Source: Collinsella sp. (GTDB lineage: Bacteria > Actinomycetota > Coriobacteriia > Coriobacteriales > Coriobacteriaceae). Taken from it: a stretch of 64,000 nucleotides of DNA. Positions 1 through 8,744 of the stretch are shown here, one piece after another (within the stretch, counting starts at the first letter, position 1; every line of letters begins with the position of its first letter). A program made the translations under genes and the position numbers. The notes below the pieces were generated by a model that worked only from the letters and a program-made list of their open reading frames with translations, made no database searches and had not been told where the DNA came from. The stretch covers positions 128,552-192,551 of the forward strand of contig DXLU01000007.1 in assembly GCA_019414565.1 (NCBI GenBank), given 5' to 3'.

Positions 1-2
1 AG

Positions 3-1877
3 AAGGCCGCAGCGGCGCAGAACATGCAAAAGCAGATTGATGCCGACGGCGGCAAGATCACCATGAAGAGCCTGCGTCTAGGCGTTGAAGGCGGCCTCAT
101 CGACCAAGGCAAGCTCGTCGAGGGCGCCAACGAAATGGCGGACAAAATGGGCTCCATGTCGGGCTCCATCGTCACTCAGCGCGCCGTGAGCTATGTGCAG
201 GACGAGTACAAGGCACAGGGCATCGACCCCGCCGACGTGCAGAACGCCTACCTGGGCCGCATGGCGACCACGATGTTTGGCCTGTGCCTGGTGTCGCTTG
301 TCGCCACCATCCTGACCGGCGCCGTGGCTTCGCGCACCGCCTGCTCCATCGCCCGCGACCTGCGCCGCGAGACCTTCAACAAGGTTATGCACTTCTCGCC
401 GGCCGAGGTGGGCAAGTTTAGCCAGGCCTCGCTCATCACCCGCTGCACCAACGACATTCAGCAGATTCAGATGGCCGCAACCCTGTTTATCCGCATGTGC
501 CTCATGGCGCCCGTCATGGGCATCGTCGCCGTCATGCGCGTCCTGGCCAACCACACCGGCCTGGAGTGGACCATCGCCGTGGCCATCATCGCGGTCTCGG
601 CCGTCGTCGGCGTGCTCATGGGCCTCACCATGCCCAAGTTCAAAAAGATGCAGAGCTTTGTGGACCGTGTGAACCTTACCGCCCGCGAGCTGCTCGACGG
701 TCTTATGCCCATCCGCTCGTTCAACCGCGAGGAGCATGAGCTCGAGCGTTTTGACAAGGCATCACTCGACCTGATGACCACACAGCTCTACACCAACCGC
801 GCCATGAGCTTTATGATGCCGCTCATGATGCTCGTTATGAACTGCATCACCGTGCTTATCGTCTGGTTTGGCGCGCAGGGCGTGTCCGACGGTGTGATGC
901 AGGTCGGCAACATGATGGCGTTCATCTCCTACACCATGCAGATCGTCATGGCGTTTATGATCCTCACCATGGTTTCGGTCATCCTGCCCCGCGCCGAGGT
1001 CGCAGCCGAGCGCGTGGAAGAGGTCATCACCTGCCCCACCAGCATCAACGACCCTGCCTCGCCCAAACTGCCCGCGGCCAGCGCGCCGCGCGGTGAGCTC
1101 ACCTTCCGCGACGTGAGCTTCCAGTATCCCGATGCCCGCGCCGATGTCATCAGCGGCGTGAACTTCACCACGCATGCCGGTCAGATGCTCGGCATCATTG
1201 GCTCCACGGGCTCGGGCAAGTCCACGCTCGTGCAGCTGATTCCGCGCTTATACGACGTCACGGGCGGCAGCATTTCGCTCGACGGCATCGACGTGCGCGA
1301 CATGACCCTTTCCGAGCTGCGCCGCCGCATTGGTTACATCCCGCAGCAGGGTCGCCTGTTCTCGGGCACCGTCGAGAGCAACCTCAAATTTGCCGGCGAC
1401 ATGGTGAGCGATGATGACATGCGCCAGGCGGCACGCATCGCACAGGCCGAGGACTTTATCGCCGAGCGCGAGGGCGGCTACGACTCCCCCATCAGCCAGG
1501 GCGGCTCCAATGTCTCGGGCGGCCAGCGCCAGCGCCTGGCCATCGCCCGCGCGTTGGCCAAAAAGCCTGAGGTCGTGGTGTTCGATGACTCGTTTAGCGC
1601 CCTCGACTACAAGACCGACGCGCGCCTGCGCGAGGAGCTCGCCAAAAACGTCACCGACGCCGCGCTCGTGGTCGTGGCCCAGCGCATCGCGACCATCATG
1701 CACGCCGACCAGATCATCGTGCTCGATGACGGCCACGTGGTGGGCACCGGCACGCACGAGGAGCTGCTGCACAACTGCCCGGCGTACCTAGAGATTGCAC
1801 AGTCGCAGCTTTCTGCAGAAGAACTGGGGCTTACCCAAGAAGAGATTGCAGCCGTTTTGGAAAGAGGCGAGCGCTGA
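3..1877 (+). CDS. ABC exporter half-transporter, degenerate-site subunit (5' end outside window)
   Basis: This is a membrane-spanning half-ABC transporter with an N-terminal permease and a C-terminal ATPase. The frame stays open from the window edge, and the first visible ATG (24) is followed by a hydrophilic stretch. The true start and first transmembrane helix therefore lie upstream. The ATPase has Walker A GSTGSGKST and signature VSGGQRQR. Its Walker B reads VVVFDD, with Asp where the catalytic Glu normally sits, and the switch histidine is Gln (VVVAQRIAT). These are the marks of the degenerate-site partner of a heterodimeric exporter. It overlaps the next gene by one base (TGATG), so the two are translationally coupled. 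The substrate cannot be read from sequence. Confidence 0.9.
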   Translation, partial: KAAAAQNMQKQIDADGGKITMKSLRLGVEGGLIDQGKLVEGANEMADKMGSMSGSIVTQRAVSYVQDEYKAQGIDPADVQNAYLGRMATTMFGLCLVSLVATILTGAVASRTACSIARDLRRETFNKVMHFSPAEVGKFSQASLITRCTNDIQQIQMAATLFIRMCLMAPVMGIVAVMRVLANHTGLEWTIAVAIIAVSAVVGVLMGLTMPKFKKMQSFVDRVNLTARELLDGLMPIRSFNREEHELERFDKASLDLMTTQLYTNRAMSFMMPLMMLVMNCITVLIVWFGAQGVSDGVMQVGNMMAFISYTMQIVMAFMILTMVSVILPRAEVAAERVEEVITCPTSINDPASPKLPAASAPRGELTFRDVSFQYPDARADVISGVNFTTHAGQMLGIIGSTGSGKSTLVQLIPRLYDVTGGSISLDGIDVRDMTLSELRRRIGYIPQQGRLFSGTVESNLKFAGDMVSDDDMRQAARIAQAEDFIAEREGGYDSPISQGGSNVSGGQRQRLAIARALAKKPEVVVFDDSFSALDYKTDARLREELAKNVTDAALVVVAQRIATIMHADQIIVLDDGHVVGTGTHEELLHNCPAYLEIAQSQLSAEELGLTQEEIAAVLERGER

Positions 1878-3733
1878 TGGCAGACGAAACCAAGACTCAG
1901 ATTCCCAAACCCACCCGCCAGCGCGGTCCCATGGGTCGTATGGGCGGCATGGGCCGCGGTGAAAAGGCCAAGGACTTTAAGGGCACCATGAGGCAGCTAC
2001 TCGGCTATATCGGTCAGCACAAGATTGCCGTGTTTGCCGCCGTCGCCTTTGCCGTGTGCTCGGTCATCTTTAACATTGTGGGACCCAAGGTGCTCGGCCA
2101 GGTTACGACCAAACTGTTCGAGGGCCTGGTTGCCAAGGTCAACGGCACCGGCGATGTTGACTTTAACTGGATCGCCAAGACGCTCGGCTTTTTGCTCTGT
2201 CTGTATCTGGCGAGCTCTGCCTGCAGCCTGATCCAAGGCTGGCTCATGACCGGCGTCACGCAAAAAATTTGTTATCGCATGCGCAAGGAGATCGCCGCCA
2301 AGATCGCCGTCGTTCCGATGAGTTACTTCAACGGCCACAGCAAGGGCGACGTACTCAGTCGCATCACCAACGACGTCGATACGCTCGGCCAGTCGCTCAA
2401 CCAAAGCGTGACGCAGCTCATCACGTCTGTCACGCAGATTATCGGCGTGCTCGTCATGATGCTGTCGATCAGTCTGCCGCTCACCGGCGTCACCGTGCTC
2501 ACGCTGCCGGCCGCCGCGATTATCCTGGCTGTGATGATTCACTTCTCGCAGCCGTACTTCCGCGAGCAGCAGCAGGTTCTGGGCACCGTCAACGGCATTA
2601 TCGAGGAGGACTTTGCCGGCCAGAACGTTATTCAGGTGTTCGACCGCGCCGAGGCCTCGATCGAGGAGTTCGACAGGGAGAACGACCGCCTCTTTATTAG
2701 TGGCTGGCGCTCGCAGTTCCTGTCGGGCCTGATGATGCCGCTTATGAGCTTGGTGGGCAACATGGGCTACGTGGGCGTCGTCGTGGTGGGCGCGCAGCTC
2801 GCGCTGACCGGCAATGCCACACCCGGCGACATTCAGAGCTTTATCCAGTACGTTCGCAACTTTACGCAACCCGTGCAGCAGCTGGGCAACGTGAGCAACA
2901 CGATGCAGTCGATGGCCGCCGCCACCGAGCGTGTCTTTGAGTTCTTGGCCGCGCCCGAGGAGGAGCAGAAGGCCGACGCGCAGATCCCCGAGAAGCGCCC
3001 CGGCCACGTGGAGTTTGACCACGTCAAGTTTGGTTACACGCCCGACAAGACCATCATCCACGACTTTAGCTGCGAGGCGCAGCCCGGCCAGACCATCGCC
3101 ATCGTCGGCCCCACCGGCGCCGGCAAAACCACGCTCATTAAGCTGCTGCAGCGCTTTTACGACGTGGACGACGGTTCGCTGCGCGTCGAGGGCGTCGACG
3201 TGCGCGACTGGGACCGCGCGGCGCTGCGCGGCGAGTTTGCCATGGTGCTGCAGGACACCTGGCTGTTTAACGGCACCATCCGCGAGAACATCCGCTACGG
3301 ACGCCCCGATGCGACCGACGCCGAGGTCGAGGCCGCCGCACGCGCCGCACGCTGCGACCACTTTATCCATACGCTCGCCGGTGGCTACGACTTTATGATC
3401 AACGAGGAGGGCACTAACCTGTCGCAGGGTCAGCGCCAACTCGTGACCATCGCCCGTGCCATTTTGGCCGACCGCCCGGCGCTGATTCTGGACGAGGCGA
3501 CCTCCAACGTCGATACCCGTACCGAGGAGCTTATTCAGCGCGCCATGGATGCGCTGATGCAGGGCCGCACGAGCTTTGTCATCGCGCATCGCCTGTCCAC
3601 GATCCGCAACGCCGACGTGATCTTGGTGATTCGCGACGGCGACATCGTCGAGAAGGGCACGCACGACGAGCTGCTCGCCCAAGGCGGCTTCTACGCCGAC
3701 CTGTACAATTCGCAGTTCGACGAAGCGGCGTAA
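1877..3733 (+). CDS. ABC exporter half-transporter, catalytically canonical subunit
   Basis: This 618-residue half-ABC exporter has a cytoplasmic Gly/Met/Arg-rich N-terminus, about six transmembrane helices, then an ATPase domain. Walker A is GPTGAGKTT, the signature is LSQGQRQL, Walker B is LILDEATS with the catalytic Glu, and the switch His is present (VIAHRLST). It starts inside the stop of the preceding gene, so the two proteins are expected to form a heterodimer with one consensus and one degenerate ATP site. A strong hairpin terminator follows. The family exports drugs, lipids or peptides; nothing here identifies the cargo. Confidence 0.92.
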   Translation: MADETKTQIPKPTRQRGPMGRMGGMGRGEKAKDFKGTMRQLLGYIGQHKIAVFAAVAFAVCSVIFNIVGPKVLGQVTTKLFEGLVAKVNGTGDVDFNWIAKTLGFLLCLYLASSACSLIQGWLMTGVTQKICYRMRKEIAAKIAVVPMSYFNGHSKGDVLSRITNDVDTLGQSLNQSVTQLITSVTQIIGVLVMMLSISLPLTGVTVLTLPAAAIILAVMIHFSQPYFREQQQVLGTVNGIIEEDFAGQNVIQVFDRAEASIEEFDRENDRLFISGWRSQFLSGLMMPLMSLVGNMGYVGVVVVGAQLALTGNATPGDIQSFIQYVRNFTQPVQQLGNVSNTMQSMAAATERVFEFLAAPEEEQKADAQIPEKRPGHVEFDHVKFGYTPDKTIIHDFSCEAQPGQTIAIVGPTGAGKTTLIKLLQRFYDVDDGSLRVEGVDVRDWDRAALRGEFAMVLQDTWLFNGTIRENIRYGRPDATDAEVEAAARAARCDHFIHTLAGGYDFMINEEGTNLSQGQRQLVTIARAILADRPALILDEATSNVDTRTEELIQRAMDALMQGRTSFVIAHRLSTIRNADVILVIRDGDIVEKGTHDELLAQGGFYADLYNSQFDEAA

Positions 3734-3764
3734 ATTCTGCCGCAGGGAACGAATAACGCCCGAG

Positions 3765-3801
3765 AACGGGGGCGCAGGACAGCCTGCGCCCCCGTTTTTT
3801 G
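3765..3801 (+). terminator. Rho-independent terminator of the ABC exporter operon
   Basis: A GC-rich stem (gggggcgcagg paired with cctgcgccccc) closes a four-base loop and runs into a T tract, 31 bases after the stop codon. Confidence 0.85.
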
Positions 3802-3860
3802 TTCTGCGGCCCTCGAACCGCCTCCCCTGGGACCTGATTGACGCCCTCCCTCAAGGCCCC

Positions 3861-4090
3861 GTGGACAAAAAATGGCAAATATGAGTACTGTCACCTTTTT
3901 AGTAACAGCCAAAACTGCCCCAAACGACCTCATTGCGGCCTAGATATGCCTTCAAATTGATCAAAATGCCCGGTAGCATGCTTCTGTGTGCCAACGTTAA
4001 TGAACATATTTACTGTTGTGTCTATTATCTTGTAAGATCGATATGATACTACGCTAGCAACAGTACTCATATTTGCCATTTTTTGCCCAC
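3861..4090. repeat. 230-bp element bounded by 31-bp inverted repeats
   Basis: The left arm (3861-3891) and right arm (4060-4090) are reverse complements with one mismatch in 31 bases. The arms carry the core TGGCAAATATGAGTACTGT. The roughly 170 bases between them are AT-richer than the surrounding genes and show no convincing ORF. It resembles a MITE or other palindromic intergenic element. No flanking target duplication is obvious. Confidence 0.75.
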
Positions 4091-4167
4091 AGGGTATGCC
4101 GCAGAAGATCCAACTTGCTCCAGCGTGCCGTACGTTGGCCCTCCCCTTCCGGCGAGCGCCGACATTT

Positions 4168-4212
4168 CCCCAGATAAAACCGACCAAAATAAACCTGTCC
4201 CTTTTCGGCAGG
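4168..4212 (-). repeat. Dispersed repeat 'GGGACAGGTTTATTTTGG', copy 1
   Basis: On the minus strand this carries the core AAAGGGACAGGTTTATTTTGG-type sequence followed by TTTTATCTGGG. The same block recurs at 6413-6456 and 14810-14849 on the plus strand. Confidence 0.7.
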
Positions 4213-4218
4213 TTTCAC

Positions 4219-4247
4219 TTGCACTTTAGCGTGCGACAGCGGATAAT
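4219..4247 (+). promoter_or_regulatory. Candidate sigma-70 promoter for DAHP synthase
   Basis: TTGCAC (4219-4224) and GATAAT (4242-4247) are separated by 17 bases, which predicts a leader of about 50 nt. No attenuator or leader peptide is apparent in so short a leader. Confidence 0.45.
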
Positions 4248-4303
4248 GCCGAGCATTCGAGAATTCGCCAATTGTTGCCGTTAATTGATAAAGGAGGCCC
4301 CAT

Positions 4304-5335
4304 ATGGCCATGGAATTCAAGCGCAGGCTGCCGATCCCCATGGAGATCCGCGAGGAAATGCCGCTTTCCGCCGAGCTTACCGCCAAAAAGCAGGCATTCG
4401 ACGCCGAGGTCGCCAAGGTCTTTACCGGCGAGGACGCACGCAAGGTGCTCATCATCGGCCCGTGCTCTGCCGACCGCGAGGACTCGGTGCTTGAGTACAT
4501 GAACCGACTGGCCAAGGTCGCCGAAGAGGTCAAGGACAAGCTCATCATCATTCCGCGTGTCTACACCAACAAGCCGCGCACCAAGGGCACCGGCTACAAG
4601 GGGCTGCTGCACAACCCCGACCCCGAGGCGCCCGATGACCTGCTTGAAGGCGTTAAGGCCATCCGCCACATGCACCTGCGCGTCATCGAGGAGACTGGCT
4701 TCTTTACCGCCGACGAGATGCTCTACCCGTCCAACTACCAGTACCTCGTCGACCTGCTGAGCTACGTCGCCGTGGGCGCGCGCTCGGTCGAGAACCAGGA
4801 GCATCGTCTGGTGTCGAGCGGCATTTCGGTGCCTGTGGGCATGAAAAACCCCACCGCCGGTTCCACCACCGTTATGCTCAACTCCATCTACGCCGCCCAG
4901 GCACATCAGAGCTTTATCTTCCGCAACTGGGAGGTCGAGTGCGACGGCAACCCGCTCGCGCACGCCGTTATGCGTGGCTACATCGGTCTCGACGGTCGTA
5001 CCTACCCCAATTACCACTACGAGCACCTGGAGCGCCTGGCCGAGCGCTACACCGAGCATGCCGGTTACGCCAACCCGGCGGCGGTCATCGACTGCAACCA
5101 CGACAACTCGGGCAAGCGCCCGCTGGAGCAGTACCGCATTTGCAAGGAGGTGCTCGACAGCTGCCGCCGCAACGAGTCCATCTCCAAGCTGGTCAAGGGC
5201 TTTATGATCGAGTCTTACCTTGAGGACGGCAACCAGCCGGTCGATGGCGGTGTCTTTGGCAAGTCGATCACCGACCCGTGCCTGGGCTGGGAAAAGACCG
5301 ACTACCTCATCCACGAGATCGCAGAGCGGGTTTAG
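4304..5335 (+). CDS. aroF: 3-deoxy-7-phosphoheptulonate (DAHP) synthase, class I
   Basis: This enzyme condenses phosphoenolpyruvate with erythrose-4-phosphate, the first step of the shikimate pathway to aromatic amino acids. The 343-residue length matches AroF/G/H enzymes. Visible motifs are IIGPCSAD (about residues 50-57), PRVYTNKPRTKGTGYKG, and MKNPTAGS in the barrel core. The C-terminal GVFGKSITDPCLGW also matches the family. The start is supported by AAGGAGG at 4291-4297. The gene stands alone, with a terminator close downstream. Which amino acid inhibits it cannot be decided from sequence by eye. Confidence 0.95.
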   Translation: MAMEFKRRLPIPMEIREEMPLSAELTAKKQAFDAEVAKVFTGEDARKVLIIGPCSADREDSVLEYMNRLAKVAEEVKDKLIIIPRVYTNKPRTKGTGYKGLLHNPDPEAPDDLLEGVKAIRHMHLRVIEETGFFTADEMLYPSNYQYLVDLLSYVAVGARSVENQEHRLVSSGISVPVGMKNPTAGSTTVMLNSIYAAQAHQSFIFRNWEVECDGNPLAHAVMRGYIGLDGRTYPNYHYEHLERLAERYTEHAGYANPAAVIDCNHDNSGKRPLEQYRICKEVLDSCRRNESISKLVKGFMIESYLEDGNQPVDGGVFGKSITDPCLGWEKTDYLIHEIAERV

Positions 5336-5373
5336 TTACGCGGGCCGCATTTGGACAATCTGACGTTCAACTT

Positions 5374-5405
5374 CAAGGGCGCGACCAGAAGGTCAGCGCC
5401 CTTTC
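5374..5405 (+). terminator. Terminator after DAHP synthase
   Basis: The stem aagggcgc/gcgccctt, extended by gacc/ggtc around an agaa loop, is followed by a short T-rich stretch. Confidence 0.65.
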
Positions 5406-5484
5406 GTTTCACGTCACCTTGTCTCAAATGCGGCCCGCTCGCTGTCCGTCCTCTACCTGCGGCGTTGTCTTGCTCCGGATGCGG

Positions 5485-5588
5485 CAGTTAGGGACGTTCC
5501 TTTTCTGCCGGCAGTCTGGGACATTCCTTGAGGTAGTCGTTGGGGACGCTCTTGTTTGACCAGTCGTTTAAGAACGTCCCCAATGACT
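5485..5588. repeat. Dispersed intergenic repeat, 'AACGTCCCCAATGACT' family, copy 1
   Basis: This carries GGGACGTTCCTTTTCTGCCGG, a related decayed unit, and GTCGTTTAAGAACGTCCCCA. The same blocks recur at 34000-34090, and a shorter piece occurs near 6930. It fills most of the 5336-5697 gap, in which no gene is seen. Confidence 0.6.
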
Positions 5589-5697
5589 ATCTCTCCGCCC
5601 CCGTGGGATCGGGGGTCGTCTACCGAATGGTTGATGCGGCGGCCCTGCGGCCATGTCACACTCAGAGGTGGCCTGACCCAACCCGGAAGGAGCCTCC

Positions 5698-6348
5698 ATG
5701 AGCCTTGACAACGTAGCCCTGCGCGCCACCACACTTGATGACCTGACCGGCATCGCCGCCATCTACAACCAGCTGTGGTGCAACACGCTGCGCAACCGCG
5801 GCGACGTCGAAGCTGCCGATTTCTGCGCGCGCTTTAACATCGCCATGCAGCTGCAGCGCTCCCCCATCGCGCTTGTCGCCGAGGCCGAGGGCCGCATTAT
5901 CGCCGCCTGCTGCATCGGCATCTTCGAAGACGGCAAGCCGCGTACCAACCCCACGTGGGTACCCTGCTACGACGAGATGTTCGCCCAGGCAACCGAGATG
6001 GCGAAGACCGCCGACGCCAAGCTCGAGGGCTCGCTCTTTGGCGACAGCCGCGAGAAGGCCACGGCCGACCGCTTTGCCGCCACGGGCAATGAGTATGCCC
6101 AGGGCCAACTCAACCTCATCATCATCGTGCCCGAGTGGCAGGGCAAGGGGCTCGGCCGCGCGCTCATCGACCTTGCGCGCGCCGAGCTCGCCCGGGCAGG
6201 CTGCACCAAGTTCTTCCTGATGAGCGACTGCAGCTCCGACTGGCAGTTCTACGAGCACCTCAACATGAAGCGCATCTTGGAAGATCACAGCCAAGACACC
6301 GGCGACGGCTTTATCGTCTACATGTACGGAGGCGACACGCAGGATTAG
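5698..6348 (+). CDS. GNAT-family N-acetyltransferase
   Basis: This is a 216-residue cytosolic acetyltransferase-like protein. Acetyl-CoA binding motif A is visible as LIIIVPEWQGKGLGRAL (about residues 140-157), followed by a variable region and a C-terminal FYEHLNMKR segment typical of GNAT motif B. A good ribosome site (GGAAGGAG) precedes the ATG. It is a single gene flanked by repeat-rich intergenic DNA. The acceptor substrate is not predictable. Confidence 0.8.
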   Translation: MSLDNVALRATTLDDLTGIAAIYNQLWCNTLRNRGDVEAADFCARFNIAMQLQRSPIALVAEAEGRIIAACCIGIFEDGKPRTNPTWVPCYDEMFAQATEMAKTADAKLEGSLFGDSREKATADRFAATGNEYAQGQLNLIIIVPEWQGKGLGRALIDLARAELARAGCTKFFLMSDCSSDWQFYEHLNMKRILEDHSQDTGDGFIVYMYGGDTQD

Positions 6349-6512
6349 CTTGAGTGCCGCCTCACGGGCTTTCTCCAAGACAGCCCAAAGCAATCAGCCA
6401 CGCCAAAAGGGACATGCCAAAAAGGGACAGGTTTATTTTGGCAGGTTTTATCTGGGTAAACGCCAACCGCCGCGAGGAAGTTGCCTTCCCTCGCGGCAGT
6501 CTTCTAGCAGCC

Positions 6513-6642
6513 AAAACCAAGTGAGTAGACTTTTTGCAGGAGGCCGAGCACACCCCGAATCGCCACAGCGCTGACCTGCGGTTTTATTGAGCACTTGTCG
6601 TGATATGCTCGGCAGATCCAAAAAAGCCTACTCACTTGGTTT
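6513..6642. repeat. Inverted-repeat element 'AAAACCAAGTGAGTAG', copy 1
   Basis: The outer arms (6513-6535 and 6619-6642) are near-perfect reverse complements. Inner arms ggccgagca and tgctcggc are nested inside. The centre holds CTGACCTGCGGTTTTATTG. A second copy lies at 14908-15038. Confidence 0.75.
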
Positions 6643-6660
6643 TGAGGCGCTCCAGATAGG

Positions 6661-6709
6661 CGAACAACCGCCGCGAAAGGGATCCGATCCTCTTCGCGGC
6701 GGTTGTTCG
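6661..6709. terminator. Strong bidirectional hairpin
   Basis: Perfect 17-bp arms (cgaacaaccgccgcgaa and its complement) enclose a 15-base loop. The equivalent hairpin at about 15058-15106 sits just after the permease stop, so this was probably the terminator of the lost permease gene. Confidence 0.6.
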
Positions 6710-6739
6710 CGCTGGTTTTGAGGCGGTTTTGCCCGCTTG

Positions 6740-6797
6740 CTACTCGCTGCAGCGGGCAGCGATGACAGTTCGCACCATGCCGGCGCTCATAAGGCAG
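6740..6797 (-). pseudogene. C-terminal remnant of an FtsX-type ABC permease
   Basis: The minus strand reads CLMSAGMVRTVIAARCSE then a stop. It lines up with the last residues (YLMSAGMVQAAIATRYSE) of the intact permease ending at 15136. Only about 19 codons survive. It sits at the end of the duplicated 6413-6797 block, so it is the scar of a deleted gene or a partial duplication. Confidence 0.7.
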
Positions 6798-6826
6798 GCC
6801 CCCGACGACTACAGCAGCACACGCAA

Positions 6827-6889
6827 TAATCTGACAGTATCATTTGCCATAATCTTGCAGTAGTGTTTTCCATAATCTAATAGTGGCCC
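6827..6889. repeat. Three TAATCT repeats spaced exactly 23 bp
   Basis: TAATCT starts at 6827, 6850 and 6873, each followed by a three-base variable stretch and AGTA or AGTG. Short direct repeats at fixed spacing are typical of the ends of some transposons, for example the IS21 family. No transposase remains nearby. Confidence 0.5.
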
Positions 6890-6986
6890 AGTTCAGAGGC
6901 GTTATTGGATAGTGACATATAACCGTTTTAGAACGTCCCCAACGACTGCCCGGGAGCGATAACAGGTATTATCTGGTCAAACACCA

Positions 6987-7025
6987 AAACCACCACAAAG
7001 GTGCCTGTCCCCTTTGTGGTGGTTT
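6987..7025. terminator. Repeated hairpin 'AAACCACCACAAAGG', copy 1
   Basis: Perfect 15-bp arms close the loop tgcctgtcc. An identical 39-base hairpin lies at 23673-23711. Confidence 0.7.
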
Positions 7026-7107
7026 GGAGCTCTCCTCGGCGGAATGCTAGACTGGCGGCGTATACATTCGCGCCAAAACACGGGTCGCATGCAAGAAAGG
7101 AGATGCC

Positions 7108-7299
7108 ATGGCGCCTATCGCACCGCTCAAGATGCTCGTCGCTCCTGCCGCCAAGACCATCGCCCGCCTGAGCGACTCACTCACCTACGAAGATATCCCC
7201 TGCGTCGTCGAATCACGCGAGGACAGCTGCCCCTACCTGGGCCACGTCCCCTACTTTGCACCCAAGCTCGCATCTGATCCCGAGCAGCGTGAGCAGTAA
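7108..7299 (+). CDS. Small hypothetical protein (63 aa)
   Basis: This short ORF is preceded by a good ribosome site (GAAAGGAGATGCC), and its codon use resembles neighbouring genes. The predicted peptide is soluble, with MAPIAPLKMLVAPAAKTIAR at the start and two cysteines. I do not recognise a family. It lies between a repeat-rich stretch and a convergent transporter gene. The start could be a spurious ATG in repeat DNA, but the ribosome site argues for expression. Confidence 0.45.
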   Translation: MAPIAPLKMLVAPAAKTIARLSDSLTYEDIPCVVESREDSCPYLGHVPYFAPKLASDPEQREQ

Positions 7300-7334
7300 T
7301 CCAAGATGCATCTAGCACCGCACAACTCGCGGCG

Positions 7335-8744
7335 CTACTGTTTTGGTGCAAAGCGACCTGTCCCCCTTGCGCCAACGCCGGGATTGTCGATGCTGCGGCC
7401 GCGGCGCGATATGAGGCGCGAAACCTCGCCCAGCAACACGCCGATCACCACACCCATGAGGATCGGCAACTTTGACATCTCGGCGGGCGAGCTGTTAAGC
7501 GGCACGGTTGTCGCAACAATCGAAAGCACGAGCTCTACCACCGGCACCGCAAGCGCTACCGCAAGCACCTTGCCCTCGAAGAGCGCGCGAAACACACGCG
7601 GGCGGTCGTCGTATTTACGCAGGCGCCAAAACGCCGGGAACATCGGGATATAGCTCATGAGCAGAAAGACGACGTTCATCGAGAAGAAGACCCAAAAGAC
7701 GTCGGAACCTTCACCCAGCGGAATCTGAAGTAGCAGCACCAAGCTGGCAAAACAACCGTTAATGAGTGCCGAGCCGTTGGGCATGCCGGTCTTCTTGGAC
7801 ACCAGCGCAAAGGGACGCGGCATGTTGCCATGGCGCGCGGCATAGCTCGCCACGTTGTTGACGCCAAAGCTCCAACAGATCATGTTGGCAAACAGCGTTA
7901 CCAGAAAGGCCACGCCCACGACCATCGTCAGCGGGTGAGCGCGCCCCACCATGGCGGCAACCGCGTCCACAATGCCCGAATCGAGTGAAAGCTGCTCGGT
8001 GGGAACCGCGGCTCCAATACCGATGCCACAGATAATGTAGATCGCCGCGATGGCAACGCCACCGGCGATAACCGCCTTGGGGATATCGCGCGATGGGTTC
8101 TTCATCGTGCTGGCAAAGGTCGCGACCACCTCAAAGCCCATAAAGTTGAATAGGATGATTGAAAGATACGTCAGTGAGTTAGTGTCTCCCAGATCGGGGA
8201 CAAAGGTCTTAAACGACATATCGTTGGCAAAGCCGTTGTTGCAGGCAAACCAGATGCCGATGATTCCCACCACGGCGGTAATGAGCACCTTGATGACGGC
8301 GCCGCCATCCATGACCCAATCGGCCTCGGCCACCGGCTGCATTGCCATGACCGTGACGCCCCACACAAAGGTAAGCTCGATGGCAATTCGGACCCCAAGC
8401 GAAAATTCGATGCCCCATACCGCATTGATGACACTGGGGAACATGCAGGCGATACTTGCCACCCACAGTGGAAAGTTGACCCAATAGCACCAGGAGCAGC
8501 GTGCACCCCAACGGTCTCCCAAGCCCAGGCGAACCCAGTCGTACAGGCCACCCTCGGAATCGAACGCCGTACCGAGCTCGGCCACCACCAGGCCATAGGG
8601 AAGCAAAAACGTAATGATAAGGAAGATCCACCAGAAGAACTGCACGTTACCCATGGCAGATGCCGGAGCAGCCGCCTCGATGGTAAAGACAACGCAGATA
8701 ACCGAGAGGATGACCTCGAACAGGGAGAACTTTTTACCTGCCAT
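7335..8744 (-). CDS. APC-superfamily amino acid/polyamine transporter
   Basis: This 469-residue protein has about 12 transmembrane helices and the APC N-terminal pattern (TIEAAAPASAMGN, then a WWIFLIITFLLPYGLVVAEL helix). It closely resembles the transporter at 10863-12302, so the two are paralogues. It is the last gene of the minus-strand agmatine region but is separated from aguA by about 550 bases, so it probably has its own promoter. The last dozen residues (near GARGTGRFAPKQ) are encoded within repeat-like sequence and may be a recent extension. Agmatine/putrescine or another amine is a reasonable but unproven substrate. Confidence 0.85.
   Translation of the reverse strand: MAGKKFSLFEVILSVICVVFTIEAAAPASAMGNVQFFWWIFLIITFLLPYGLVVAELGTAFDSEGGLYDWVRLGLGDRWGARCSWCYWVNFPLWVASIACMFPSVINAVWGIEFSLGVRIAIELTFVWGVTVMAMQPVAEADWVMDGGAVIKVLITAVVGIIGIWFACNNGFANDMSFKTFVPDLGDTNSLTYLSIILFNFMGFEVVATFASTMKNPSRDIPKAVIAGGVAIAAIYIICGIGIGAAVPTEQLSLDSGIVDAVAAMVGRAHPLTMVVGVAFLVTLFANMICWSFGVNNVASYAARHGNMPRPFALVSKKTGMPNGSALINGCFASLVLLLQIPLGEGSDVFWVFFSMNVVFLLMSYIPMFPAFWRLRKYDDRPRVFRALFEGKVLAVALAVPVVELVLSIVATTVPLNSSPAEMSKLPILMGVVIGVLLGEVSRLISRRGRSIDNPGVGARGTGRFAPKQ

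Larger units (their letters stand above)
6413..6797. repeat. Decayed copy of the locus at 14.81-15.19 kb
   Basis: Reading left to right, this segment contains the GGGACAGG repeat, a Gly/Cys-rich hairpin, the AAGTGAGTAG inverted-repeat element, a second hairpin and the last codons of an FtsX-type permease. The segment at 14810-15190 has the same parts in the same order. There the permease gene continues intact. Here similarity stops at about 6797, so this copy is a truncated duplication. Confidence 0.75.

Noticed and set aside
1997..3682. 561-codon open frame on the minus strand
   Set aside because: It lies entirely opposite the second ABC exporter gene. It is His/Asp/Gly-rich nonsense produced by GC-biased third positions, with no motif.
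4225..4303. trp-type attenuator or T-box before DAHP synthase
   Set aside because: The leader is too short and has no Trp/Phe/Tyr codon run or T-box sequence.
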